DNA of 11,251 nucleotides. Origin: an uncultured Erysipelotrichaceae bacterium. Lineage in GTDB: Bacteria; Bacillota_I; Bacilli_A; Erysipelotrichales; Erysipelotrichaceae. The stretch is taken from positions 1-11,251 of the forward strand of contig OMUX01000375.1 in NCBI GenBank assembly GCA_900314345.1. The letters run 5' to 3'. This document shows positions 1 through 6,353 of the stretch, piece after piece. A program made the translations under genes and the position numbers. The number at the start of each line of letters is the position of its first letter. Within the stretch, counting starts at the first letter, position 1. The notes below the pieces were generated by a model. That model made no database searches, was not told the DNA's origin, and worked only from the letters and a program-made list of their open reading frames with translations.

Positions 1-389
1 CGGCATTACCTTATATAAAAGAGCATCCTGACACGCCGGTAATTGTCACCGGCGGAATCCAGCGTTCCGATCTTCCTTCCGAAGCATATTCCATGCAGGA
101 ATATCTGAGGGAACATGGGGTGAAGGAGGAAAGGATTCATATGGATGAGCAGGCATCCTCAACCTATGAGAATCTGAAGAATGCAGCAGAAATCATCCGT
201 AATGATCACCTCAGTCAGAATGTACTGATCTCTACAAATGAATTTCATCAGTACCGGGCCACATTGTTTGCAGAAAGAGACGGACTGACACCGGTATCAT
301 TGAATGCAAACACACCGTGGTATCTCATGCCTGTATGCTGGATCTATGAGATGTACGGCATCCTCAGTGCATGGATTTTCGGAAACTGA
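1..389 (+). CDS. YdcF/SanA-like DUF218 family protein, 3' end only
   Basis: The reading frame is open from the left edge (codons from base 3) to the TGA at 387-389, so about 128 C-terminal residues are present and the true start lies outside the window. The visible part begins near PVIVTGG, followed by an S/E-A-x-x-M-x-x-YL segment, then GVKEERIHMDEQASSTYENL, then a beta strand with an FHQYRA motif. This ordered set (hydrophobic strand plus GG, E-A-x-x-M, GV-x-x-x-x-I, S-x-x-T-x-EN, FH-x-x-RA) is characteristic of the DUF218/YdcF/SanA/ElyC family, whose members are membrane-associated or cytoplasmic proteins linked to envelope functions but with no general agreed reaction. The N-terminal membrane helices common in the family cannot be assessed here. 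The first in-frame ATG at 93 is internal to the fold and is not the start. The family call is fairly firm; the function is unknown. Confidence 0.82.
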   Translation, partial: ALPYIKEHPDTPVIVTGGIQRSDLPSEAYSMQEYLREHGVKEERIHMDEQASSTYENLKNAAEIIRNDHLSQNVLISTNEFHQYRATLFAERDGLTPVSLNANTPWYLMPVCWIYEMYGILSAWIFGN

Positions 390-391
390 CG

Positions 392-420
392 TTGAGAAAA
401 GAACATAAGTCCCTTATAAT
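392..420 (+). promoter_or_regulatory. Sigma-A (housekeeping) promoter for the SRP RNA gene
   Basis: A -35 box TTGAGA (392-397) and a perfect -10 box TATAAT (415-420) are separated by exactly 17 bases. The expected start of transcription, seven bases after the -10 box, falls on G427, which is exactly the first base of the closing stem of the SRP RNA. The promoter starts three bases after the stop of the upstream gene. Near-consensus strength fits a highly expressed stable RNA. Confidence 0.9.
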
Positions 421-426
421 AACAAC

Positions 427-504
427 GGTACAGCAAGCATGTATACAACCTGGTCAGGTCCGGAAGGAAGCAGCCATACAAACCTCTGCCTGCGTGTACC
501 TTTA
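427..504 (+). ncRNA. ffs: Small bacterial SRP RNA (4.5S type, no Alu domain)
   Basis: The RNA of the signal recognition particle binds Ffh and helps target nascent membrane and secreted proteins. The invariant domain IV core is present at 452-475: GGTCAGG, then CC-GGAA-GG with a GGAA tetraloop at 462-465, then AAGCAGCC on the return strand. Outward pairing is clear: TGTAT 440-444 with ATACA 476-480, GCA 437-439 with TGC 487-489, GCA 433-435 with TGC 491-493, and GGTACA 427-432 with TGTACC 495-500, with a six-base bulge at 481-486. The T-rich stretch 501-509 follows directly. The molecule is only about 78 nt, like the short forms of Mollicutes and proteobacteria, and lacks the Alu domain found in Bacillus and Clostridium. 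The 3' end is inferred from the stem and T run. Confidence 0.94.
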
Positions 505-509
505 TTTTT
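487..509 (+). terminator. Possible weak terminator formed by the SRP RNA closing stem plus T run
   Basis: The closing stem of the SRP RNA ends at 500 and runs straight into TTTATTTTT (501-509), so the mature RNA stem could double as an intrinsic terminator. The stem is long-range rather than a compact hairpin, so termination is probably partial. No other promoter is visible before tadA, which starts at 521, suggesting read-through into that gene or processing of a joint transcript. Confidence 0.45.
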
Positions 510-520
510 GAGAAGAAACC

Positions 521-1018
521 ATGGAAGACAGCGAATACTACATGCGTCTTGCTTTGAAGGAAGCAGAGAAGGCGAGAAAGATTGATGAAGTACCGGTAGG
601 AGCCGTCATCGTCAGAAACGGTGAAGTCATTGCCAAGGCACACAACCTCCGGGAACGGAAACAGCAGGCAAGCGCACATGCTGAATTCCTTGCAATAGAG
701 AAGGCTTCCAGGAAACTGGGCACCTGGTGTCTTGATGACTGTGACCTCTATGTGACCCTGGAGCCCTGCATGATGTGCACCGGTGCCATCTCACTTGCAA
801 GGATCCGGAAGGTATATTATGGAACCACCGATCCCAAGGGAGGAGCCATGGATTCCCTGATCCAGGTCAAGACCATCAAGCATATCGGAGTCTATCCAAA
901 GGAAATCCATACCGGCATCCTGAGAGAGGAGTGTTCCAGGATTCTGACGGAATTCTTCCGGGAAAAACGGAAGAATCCGCATTCCAGGAAACCAGTGACT
1001 GAAAACAATGGAAAATAG
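521..1018 (+). CDS. tadA: tRNA-specific adenosine deaminase TadA
   Basis: TadA converts A34 to inosine in the anticodon of tRNA-Arg(ACG), letting it read several codons; it acts as a cytoplasmic homodimer. The 165-residue product has the zinc deaminase signature: HAE at 53-55 (His zinc ligand, Glu proton shuttle) and PCMMC at 82-86 (Cys83 and Cys86 zinc ligands). The N-terminus MEDSEYYMRLALKEA and the segment VPVGAVIV are typical of TadA, and Asn42 matches the conserved substrate-contacting Asn. The length is normal, with a basic tail (REKRKNP). The ATG at 521 is chosen because it gives the standard N-terminus and has a weak GAGAAG (510-515) upstream. The gene follows ffs by only about 16 bases, and its TAG stop lies inside the downstream terminator stem. 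In Bacillus the order is tadA then SRP RNA then dnaX; here the SRP RNA comes before tadA. Confidence 0.95.
   Translation: MEDSEYYMRLALKEAEKARKIDEVPVGAVIVRNGEVIAKAHNLRERKQQASAHAEFLAIEKASRKLGTWCLDDCDLYVTLEPCMMCTGAISLARIRKVYYGTTDPKGGAMDSLIQVKTIKHIGVYPKEIHTGILREECSRILTEFFREKRKNPHSRKPVTENNGK
952..976 (+). other. Perfect 9-bp inverted repeat inside the 3' end of tadA
   Basis: ATTCTTCCG (952-960) and CGGAAGAAT (968-976) can pair perfectly around a 7-base GGAAAAA loop. There is no T run after it, so it is not an intrinsic terminator on its own. It lies 35 bases before the true terminator. It may be an RNA stability element or merely the result of the Glu/Lys/Arg-rich coding sequence. Confidence 0.4.
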
Positions 1019-1048
1019 TCTGTATCCGCAAAGAAACAGACTATTTTT
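1012..1048 (+). terminator. Rho-independent terminator after tadA
   Basis: AAAATAGTCTGT (1012-1023) pairs perfectly over 12 bp with ACAGACTATTTT (1036-1047) around a 12-base loop, and the right arm ends in TTTTT (1044-1048). The left arm is A-rich, so the structure could also work on the opposite strand. The tadA stop codon (1016-1018) lies in the left arm. It separates the ffs-tadA unit from the dnaX unit. Confidence 0.8.
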
Positions 1049-1056
1049 GATATACT
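1048..1056 (+). promoter_or_regulatory. Extended -10 promoter element for dnaX
   Basis: TGATATACT (1048-1056) matches the extended -10 form TGnTATAAT with one mismatch. No good -35 box is present at the expected distance, which is usual for extended -10 promoters. Initiation would fall near 1063, leaving a leader of only about 14 bases with the GAGGA ribosome binding site (1066-1070). It sits directly after the tadA terminator and is the only promoter candidate I find for the long operon that follows. Confidence 0.55.
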
Positions 1057-1076
1057 AAAGAGTACGAGGAAACAGG

Positions 1077-2825
1077 ATGAGCAGAATTGCACTTTACCAG
1101 AAATATCGTTCACAGACATTCGATGAAGTGATCGGTCAGGATTATGTGGTCCGTTCCATCCGGAATGCCGTCAAGGAACAGAAGGTAGGTCATGCCTATC
1201 TTTTCTGCGGACCAAGAGGCACCGGCAAGACAACGATGGCAAGACTGCTGGCAAGGTCCATTAACTGCGAACATCCGGAAAAGGCACCATGCGGGGAATG
1301 TCCCAGCTGCAAGGCTGCTCTTGCCGGTACACACCCGGACATCATTGAAATCAATGCCGCAAATGAAACACATGTTGAGGATATCCGTGATCTGATTGAA
1401 AGGGCAAGGCTTGCCCCGATGATGAGCAAGCATAAGGTCTACATCATCGATGAGGTGCATCAGCTTTCTTCTGCTGCATCTTCTGCACTCCTCAAGACAC
1501 TGGAAGAACCGCCGGAACATGTTGTGTTCATTCTGGCCACAACTGATCCGCAGAAGATGCTGAAGACCATCATCAGCCGCTGTCAGCGGTTTGACTTCTC
1601 AAAGGTCGATACTGAGAAGATCAAGGATCACCTGCTTGATATTGCCGGCAAGGAAGGCTTTGTGCTGGATGAAGCTGCTGCCCTGAAGATTGCCGAGCTT
1701 TCCGACGGAGGCATGCGTGATGCTCTGTCCATTCTGGAACAGGCAAGCTCCTATGCAGGAGACCATATCAGTGAAGAATCCATTGATGAAATCTTCGGAC
1801 TGACCAGTACCACAGAAGAAGTGGACCTGCTTAAGGATATCCTTGATTCCAATATGGAAGGCATCCTGGAAAGAGTCCGCAGCTTTGCTGAACATGGAAC
1901 GGATTTCCGGAGATTAAGCAATGATCTTGTCAATGCACTGAAGGATGCCATCATCTTCCAGGGAACAAAGAATGCAGATCTTCTGCATCATCTGAATGCG
2001 GACCAGGCTTCAAAGCTCTCTGATCCGCCCATGCAGAAGCTTCTTGGCATGGCAAGGGTCATGATGAAGGCACAGCCGGACTTTGCCCTTGCTCAGTCGC
2101 AGGAGACATGCTTCACACTCGCCTGCTTTGACATGATGATGTACGAACAGCCGTCCGTGCAGGTGGTTCAGAAGACGGCAGAGGTTCCGGCAGAGAACAT
2201 GCATGCATATATACCTCCGCAGCCATTGCCCGTATCCTTTGAACCACAGAAGACAGCTGTTCCATCAGAGCCTTCACCGGTACAGCCGGCAGCGGAAGTA
2301 AAGAAGGAAGAAGTGCATATTCCTGTGGAACAGCCGCAGCTGTTAAGCAATGAAGATGTGATTTCCATTCTTGTTTCCTGCAACAAGGCATACAAGCAGG
2401 AAGTACAGGAAAAACTGAACAGGATCATGGATCCTTCCGTTCCCATGAACCGCTGGAAGAACATGCTCAGACAGGTGAAGCTTGGTGCAGCAAGCGATAA
2501 GGCAGTATTGCTGTTTGCGGGTTCCCAGGCAGCGGTGAATACCATGATGTGTGAAAGCACAAACCGCGGTCTGTATGAATATCTGAAGGAAAACGGCATC
2601 GACCGGATGCCTTACGTGATCCAGGATCAGGAGTTCTCACAGGCATGCCATGCATTTGCCGCAAGAATGAAGGATCACACACTTCCGCAGCCAAAGGAGA
2701 TCACGTTCTGGAGCAGGCAGGAAGCTGAAGCAGGAAAAAAAGAAGATGACCCTGAACAAAGGGTCATGGCATTGTACGGGGCTGAGAATGTAAAGGTCAT
2801 TGATCAGCCGAAGGGAGAAGAATAA
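1077..2825 (+). CDS. dnaX: DNA polymerase III clamp-loader subunit gamma/tau
   Basis: DnaX is the ATPase of the clamp loader that places the beta clamp on primed DNA and ties polymerase to helicase. The 582-residue product starts with the typical YQKYRSQTFDEVIGQD and has Walker A GPRGTGKT (45-52), four zinc cysteines (C64, C72, C75, C78), Walker B VYIIDEVH (121-128) and the SRC sensor motif (167-169). Residues about 365-420 are a Pro/Glu-rich linker before the C-terminal domain. The final segment, ALYGAENVKVID (565-576), resembles the conserved end of Bacillota DnaX. The ATG at 1077 has GAGGA at 1066-1070. Close to the end, codons 553-555 (GGA AAA AAA) form a slippery heptamer with a downstream hairpin; see the separate entry. 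The ybaB start lies five bases after the stop. Confidence 0.96.
   Translation: MSRIALYQKYRSQTFDEVIGQDYVVRSIRNAVKEQKVGHAYLFCGPRGTGKTTMARLLARSINCEHPEKAPCGECPSCKAALAGTHPDIIEINAANETHVEDIRDLIERARLAPMMSKHKVYIIDEVHQLSSAASSALLKTLEEPPEHVVFILATTDPQKMLKTIISRCQRFDFSKVDTEKIKDHLLDIAGKEGFVLDEAAALKIAELSDGGMRDALSILEQASSYAGDHISEESIDEIFGLTSTTEEVDLLKDILDSNMEGILERVRSFAEHGTDFRRLSNDLVNALKDAIIFQGTKNADLLHHLNADQASKLSDPPMQKLLGMARVMMKAQPDFALAQSQETCFTLACFDMMMYEQPSVQVVQKTAEVPAENMHAYIPPQPLPVSFEPQKTAVPSEPSPVQPAAEVKKEEVHIPVEQPQLLSNEDVISILVSCNKAYKQEVQEKLNRIMDPSVPMNRWKNMLRQVKLGAASDKAVLLFAGSQAAVNTMMCESTNRGLYEYLKENGIDRMPYVIQDQEFSQACHAFAARMKDHTLPQPKEITFWSRQEAEAGKKEDDPEQRVMALYGAENVKVIDQPKGEE
2719..2767 (+). promoter_or_regulatory. 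Candidate programmed -1 ribosomal frameshift site in dnaX
   Basis: Three elements line up. An SD-like AGGAAG (2719-2724) is followed after 10 bases by the heptamer A_AAA_AAA (2735-2741), which is in the correct phase (codons GGA AAA AAA, residues 553-555). After a 4-base spacer comes a hairpin with a perfect 8-bp stem, ATGACCCT (2746-2753) with AGGGTCAT (2760-2767), and the loop GAACAA. A -1 slip would add Arg-Arg and stop at TGA 2747-2749, giving 557 residues instead of 582 and losing the conserved C-terminal peptide. E. coli dnaX uses the same arrangement (SD, A-rich heptamer, hairpin, immediate stop) to make gamma. Whether slippage occurs here is inference; there is no T run after the hairpin, so a terminator is unlikely. 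Confidence 0.6.
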
Positions 2826-2830
2826 GAACT

Positions 2831-3130
2831 ATGGATATGCAAAGACTCATGCAGCAGGCGCAGCAGATGCAGCGCAGGCTGGCAAAGATTGAAGAGGAAC
2901 TGGACGCAACGCTGTATGAAGGAACCAACAACGGTGTGACAGTGACTGTCAACGGAAAGAATGAAGTAACGGAAGTGAAGATTGATCCGGAACTTCTGGA
3001 AAAGGACAACCAGGAAATGCTGCAGGATATGATCATGCTGGCTGTCAATGATGCCAATGCCAAGGCAAAGGCAGACCGTGAGACAAAGATGAACACGGTC
3101 ACCAACGGCGTACGCGTACCGGGGATGTAA
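2831..3130 (+). CDS. ybaB: YbaB/EbfC family nucleoid-associated protein
   Basis: Small dimeric DNA-binding proteins of this family coat the nucleoid and are nearly always encoded between dnaX and recR. The 99-residue product has the family layout: an N-terminal coiled-coil helix rich in Gln and Met (MDMQRLMQQAQQMQRRLAKI, 1-20), then GTNNGVTVTVNGKNEVTEVKIDP in the central strands, then a long helix (EMLQDMIMLAVNDANAKAK). The ATG at 2831 follows the dnaX stop by five bases. The best purine stretch, GGGAG (2813-2817), lies inside dnaX and is rather distant, so translational coupling to dnaX is likely. The stop is three bases before recR. Identification is firm from both sequence and position. 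Confidence 0.93.
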   Translation: MDMQRLMQQAQQMQRRLAKIEEELDATLYEGTNNGVTVTVNGKNEVTEVKIDPELLEKDNQEMLQDMIMLAVNDANAKAKADRETKMNTVTNGVRVPGM

Positions 3131-3133
3131 TCC

Positions 3134-3730
3134 ATGTATCCACAGAGTCTGGAAAAACTGATTTCCTGTTTCCGGATCCTGCCGGGCGTCGGTGAGAAGA
3201 CAGCAGAGCGCTATGCCCTCCTGATCAGCGAAAAGCCGCAGGAGGAAGTACAGGAGTTTGCCCAGGCACTGCTGGATGTGAAACAGAATGTTCATTTCTG
3301 CAAGATATGCGGCAATCTGACGGAACACGAGGAATGTGAGATCTGCTCTGATTCAGAGCGGAATCACAGACAGATCCTTGTTGTACAGTCGCCCAAGGAT
3401 GTGATTGCCATGGAGAAGATGGGAGAGTACAAAGGTGTCTACCATGTGCTCAACGGACTGATCTCCTCCACCAAGGGCATCATGCCTGAAGATCTCAACA
3501 TCGCATCATTGCTGGAAAGAGCAGGGGATGCAGATGAAGTCATCCTGGCTACCAATGCAACGGTGGATGGAGAAACAACAGCCATGTATCTGGACAAACT
3601 GCTTCATGCAAAGCATCCCGGCATCCTTGTCACAAGGATTGCCCATGGTCTTCCGGCAGGAGGAATGCTTGATTACGCAGATGAAATGACTTTAAGTCAT
3701 GCGCTGACAGAGCGGCGCAAGATGCAGTAA
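3134..3730 (+). CDS. recR: Recombination mediator protein RecR
   Basis: RecR works with RecO (and RecF) to load RecA on SSB-coated single-stranded DNA during gap repair. The 198-residue product has the full domain set: helix-hairpin-helix LPGVGEKTAERYA (about 16-28), a C4 zinc finger with C56, C59, C68 and C71, a Toprim domain starting at ILVVQSPKDVIAME (81-94), ATNATVDGETTAMYL (139-153) and the C-terminal RIAHGLPAGG plus DYADEMTLSHAL (168-191). The first Toprim acidic position is Gln85, a substitution I recall as also found in Bacillus RecR, so it is not a defect. GGGGA (3121-3125) inside the end of ybaB can serve as the ribosome binding site. Length and start are standard. Confidence 0.95.
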   Translation: MYPQSLEKLISCFRILPGVGEKTAERYALLISEKPQEEVQEFAQALLDVKQNVHFCKICGNLTEHEECEICSDSERNHRQILVVQSPKDVIAMEKMGEYKGVYHVLNGLISSTKGIMPEDLNIASLLERAGDADEVILATNATVDGETTAMYLDKLLHAKHPGILVTRIAHGLPAGGMLDYADEMTLSHALTERRKMQ

Positions 3731-3738
3731 TACCGAAA

Positions 3739-3745
3739 AAGGAGG
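3739..3745 (+). promoter_or_regulatory. Strong Shine-Dalgarno of fhs
   Basis: AAGGAGG (3739-3745) is an uninterrupted match to the anti-SD and stands five bases before the ATG at 3751. It decides in favour of 3751 over the ATG at 3747, which is out of frame. It is the strongest ribosome binding site in the window, suggesting fhs is translated more than its co-transcribed neighbours. Confidence 0.85.
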
Positions 3746-3750
3746 CATGC

Positions 3751-5418
3751 ATGAACAACGATCTCAGAATTGCACAGGCAGCGAAACTTCTCGATATCTA
3801 TGAAATTGCTGACAGAGCGGGCATTGACCGTGAATACGTCGAGCCCTATGGCAAGGACAAGGCAAAGATTGATCTGAATATCCATGAGAAGATCGGTGAA
3901 CGCAGGGATGGCAAGCTGATCCTTGTTACAGCGATCAACCCGACACCTGCAGGTGAAGGAAAGTCCACGACAACCATTGGTCTTGCAGATGGTCTTCAGA
4001 AGATCGGCATGCGTTCCATGGCATGTTTAAGAGAGCCTTCCCTGGGACCGGTCTTCGGCCTCAAGGGCGGCGCAGCAGGCGGAGGCTATGCACAGGTGGT
4101 GCCGATGGAAGCCATCAACCTGCATTTCACCGGCGACATGCATGCAATCACTACGGCAAACAACCTGATTGCTGCCGTGCTGGACAACAGTATATACCAG
4201 GGCAACCCCCTGAACATTGATCCGGAGAAGGTTGTCTGGAAGAGATGCATGGACATGAATGACAGAACACTGCGTGACATCACGATTGCCCAGGACAAGA
4301 AGACAAACGGTGTGGAACGCAAGGATCACTTCGTCATCACCGTTGCCACAGAGGTCATGGCCATTCTCTGCCTTTCCTCTGACCTGAAGGATTTCCAGGA
4401 ACGCATCGGCAGGTGTATTGCTGCCTATACGTATGATGGTGTGCCTGTTACCGTCAAGGATCTTGGCGTGGACGGTGCTGCAGCAGTTGTCATGAAGGAA
4501 GCCATCAAGCCGAACCTTGTACAGACGCTGGAACATACACCGGTTTTGATCCATGGCGGACCGTTTGCCAACATCGCCCATGGATGCAACTCCGTCATCG
4601 CCACAAAGACAGCCCTGAAGCTGGCTGACTATGTGGTCACGGAGGCAGGCTTCGGCGCGGATCTTGGTGCTGAGAAGTTCATGGACATCAAGTGCCGTCT
4701 GGCAGGCCTCAAACCCAACTGTGTCGTCATTGTCGCAACCGTCCGCGCTCTCAAGATGCATGGAGGTGTGGCAAAGGAAGACCTCGAGAAGGAGAATGTC
4801 GAGGCAATGCTTGCCGGTGCTGCCAACCTCAAGAAGCATATTGAATCCGTGCAGGAGTTCGGTGTTCCCTTTGTGGTTGCCATCAACAAGTTCTCCAAGG
4901 ATACGCCGCTGGAAGTCAATGCACTGAAGAAGTGGTGTGAAGGCTATGGCTATCCGGTTGAGGAAAGCGATGGCTGGGCAAAGGGCGGAAACGGAACAAC
5001 AGAGCTTGCCGAGCATGTCGTGAAGCTCTGCAATGAAGAAAGTCATTTCCATCCGGTCTATGACACCGAGGAAACGATCAAGCAGAAAATCACGGATATT
5101 GCCGTGAAGATCTACGGCGCAAAGGATGTGGAGTTCTCTGAGGAAGCAGAGGAGAAGATCAAGCTGTTCATGACCTATGGCTGGGACAGACTCCCGGTAT
5201 GCATGGCCAAGACCCCGCTTTCCCTGACGGATGATCCCAAGATCAAGGGAAGGCCCAGCGGATTCACGATCCATGTCAGGGACCTTTCCGTTTCTGCAGG
5301 CGCTGGCTTTATCGTTGCCTACACGGGATCCGTCCTGACCATGCCGGGACTCCCCAAGGATCCGGCAGCTTTGCACATGGGAATTGATGAAGAAGGAAGA
5401 AGCTACGGCATCTTCTGA
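3751..5418 (+). CDS. fhs: Formate-tetrahydrofolate ligase
   Basis: The enzyme makes 10-formyl-tetrahydrofolate from formate, THF and ATP, feeding purine synthesis, fMet-tRNA formation and, through FolD, the methylene-THF pool. The 555-residue product has the usual length and motifs: the nucleotide-binding loop TPAGEGKST (65-73), REPSLGPVFGLKGGAAGGGY (94-113), NLHFTGDMHAITTANNL (123-139) and the C-terminal LSVSAGAGFIVAYTG and MPGLP. The start is set by the strong AAGGAGG. It begins 20 bases after recR and ends 17 bases before the next gene, with no terminator between, so it looks inserted in the operon. fhs is not a usual member of the dnaX-ybaB-recR cluster. A 474-codon open frame on the opposite strand is a compositional shadow. 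Confidence 0.97.
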   Translation: MNNDLRIAQAAKLLDIYEIADRAGIDREYVEPYGKDKAKIDLNIHEKIGERRDGKLILVTAINPTPAGEGKSTTTIGLADGLQKIGMRSMACLREPSLGPVFGLKGGAAGGGYAQVVPMEAINLHFTGDMHAITTANNLIAAVLDNSIYQGNPLNIDPEKVVWKRCMDMNDRTLRDITIAQDKKTNGVERKDHFVITVATEVMAILCLSSDLKDFQERIGRCIAAYTYDGVPVTVKDLGVDGAAAVVMKEAIKPNLVQTLEHTPVLIHGGPFANIAHGCNSVIATKTALKLADYVVTEAGFGADLGAEKFMDIKCRLAGLKPNCVVIVATVRALKMHGGVAKEDLEKENVEAMLAGAANLKKHIESVQEFGVPFVVAINKFSKDTPLEVNALKKWCEGYGYPVEESDGWAKGGNGTTELAEHVVKLCNEESHFHPVYDTEETIKQKITDIAVKIYGAKDVEFSEEAEEKIKLFMTYGWDRLPVCMAKTPLSLTDDPKIKGRPSGFTIHVRDLSVSAGAGFIVAYTGSVLTMPGLPKDPAALHMGIDEEGRSYGIF

Positions 5419-5435
5419 TGAAGACAAGGTGAAAC

Positions 5436-6353
5436 ATGAGCTCGATTGCATATGCAGCGGATGAGAAAATGCTGGAATACCACCGGCTCTGCGGAACGCA
5501 GAACATTAATTTCTGGCGCCTTTCAAGCCATGAAGGCTTCAAGGATTTTCATCCTGGCGATCTGCTGTTCTTCTATGCCCATGGCTTAAGGGGCAGGAAG
5601 AAGGGGCTGGTCGGCTATGCACATTACGAGCACACCCATACCATGTCCCTCAAGCAGATGTGGGACAGGTACGGCACCAGCAACGGCTATGACACAATGG
5701 ATCAGATGAAGGAAGCCATCGAAAAGGCATCCAGGAACCATCAGGTGCCCGCAAAGATGAACTGCCTTTATCTGACCAATGTCATATTCTTCCGTACGCC
5801 TGTCTATCCAAAGGATGCAGGTCTTTCCATCAATGAAAAGCTGGAAAGCTATACCTACATTGACCAGGACGATCCTTACATGAGCGTCAGGATCCTGAAG
5901 ATGGCGGAAAGAAACGGCATTGATATCTGGCAGGAATCACAGACAGAGGAACGTTCCCAGGATATCTTCCGCAGGGATGCCATCCGTCTGCAGCTTGGAA
6001 ACTTCTGTCAGGAAGCCGGGTCAAGAGGCTTCAGTGAGAATGAACGCAGAAGGGCAGAGAAACTCGTACGTGACAAGCTGAATGAACCGGGATGGAACAG
6101 CATTCCTCTTTGCAAGACAGAATGCTATTGTCTGAAGCACGATACCATGACCATCGGCCTGCCGTTTGTGTATCAGGCAAGAAACAGACAACAGAGGCTC
6201 CTGGAGCTTTTAGGCAGGATCACCTGGTATCAGCTGAGGATGCACAAGGAGAAGGTCCGTGTGGAACACCTTGATTTCTGCATCCTGCAGGAGGAAGAGG
6301 ACGAGGAAGTGAAGAAGCTTCTGAAGGCTTTGGAAGAAAATGAAAGACTATGA
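5436..6353 (+). CDS. Unrecognised protein with an EVE/PUA-like N-terminal domain
   Basis: I do not recognise this 305-residue protein by name. Residues about 17-145 show the pattern of an EVE/ASCH (PUA-like) fold: NFWRLS (25-30), HPGDLLFFYAHG (39-50), then a GLVGYAHYEHTHTMS strand (57-71), then LYLTNVIFFRTPVY (111-124), as in EVE proteins where a GD-x-x-x-FY strand is followed by a G-x-x strand and a later hydrophobic strand ending in Pro. EVE-type domains bind modified bases in DNA or RNA. The middle and C-terminal part (about 170-300) is helical and charged, with three cysteines near 226-232 (C226, C230, C232) and an acidic-basic tail. No signal peptide or membrane helix is seen. AAGGTGA (5426-5432) precedes the ATG. 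Its 3' end overlaps mnmG by 14 bases, implying coupled translation. The domain assignment is a fold-level guess. Confidence 0.45.
   Translation: MSSIAYAADEKMLEYHRLCGTQNINFWRLSSHEGFKDFHPGDLLFFYAHGLRGRKKGLVGYAHYEHTHTMSLKQMWDRYGTSNGYDTMDQMKEAIEKASRNHQVPAKMNCLYLTNVIFFRTPVYPKDAGLSINEKLESYTYIDQDDPYMSVRILKMAERNGIDIWQESQTEERSQDIFRRDAIRLQLGNFCQEAGSRGFSENERRRAEKLVRDKLNEPGWNSIPLCKTECYCLKHDTMTIGLPFVYQARNRQQRLLELLGRITWYQLRMHKEKVRVEHLDFCILQEEEDEEVKKLLKALEENERL

Noticed and set aside
93..389. Treating the first ATG of the upstream gene as its start (a 98-residue protein)
   Set aside because: The frame stays open to the window edge and the earlier residues contain the conserved VIVTGG strand, so the gene is truncated by the window.
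2735..2741. Transcriptional slippage on the seven-A run in dnaX, as in Thermus
   Set aside because: Seven A residues are short for efficient polymerase slippage, and the nearby SD and hairpin fit ribosomal frameshifting better. It is not excluded.
3386..3388. Gln85 in place of the usual acidic residue in the RecR Toprim motif
   Set aside because: To my recollection Bacillus RecR has the same Gln, so it is a lineage variant rather than a damaged enzyme.
5429..5436. GTGAAACA, half of the parS consensus
   Set aside because: The other half does not match (about one base of eight), and the bases are explained by the ribosome binding site and start of the following gene.
4027..5451. A 474-codon open frame on the - strand opposite fhs
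   Set aside because: It lies wholly across a certain fhs gene, has no recognisable domain and no ribosome binding site that stands out. Such long antisense frames arise from the codon bias of highly expressed genes.
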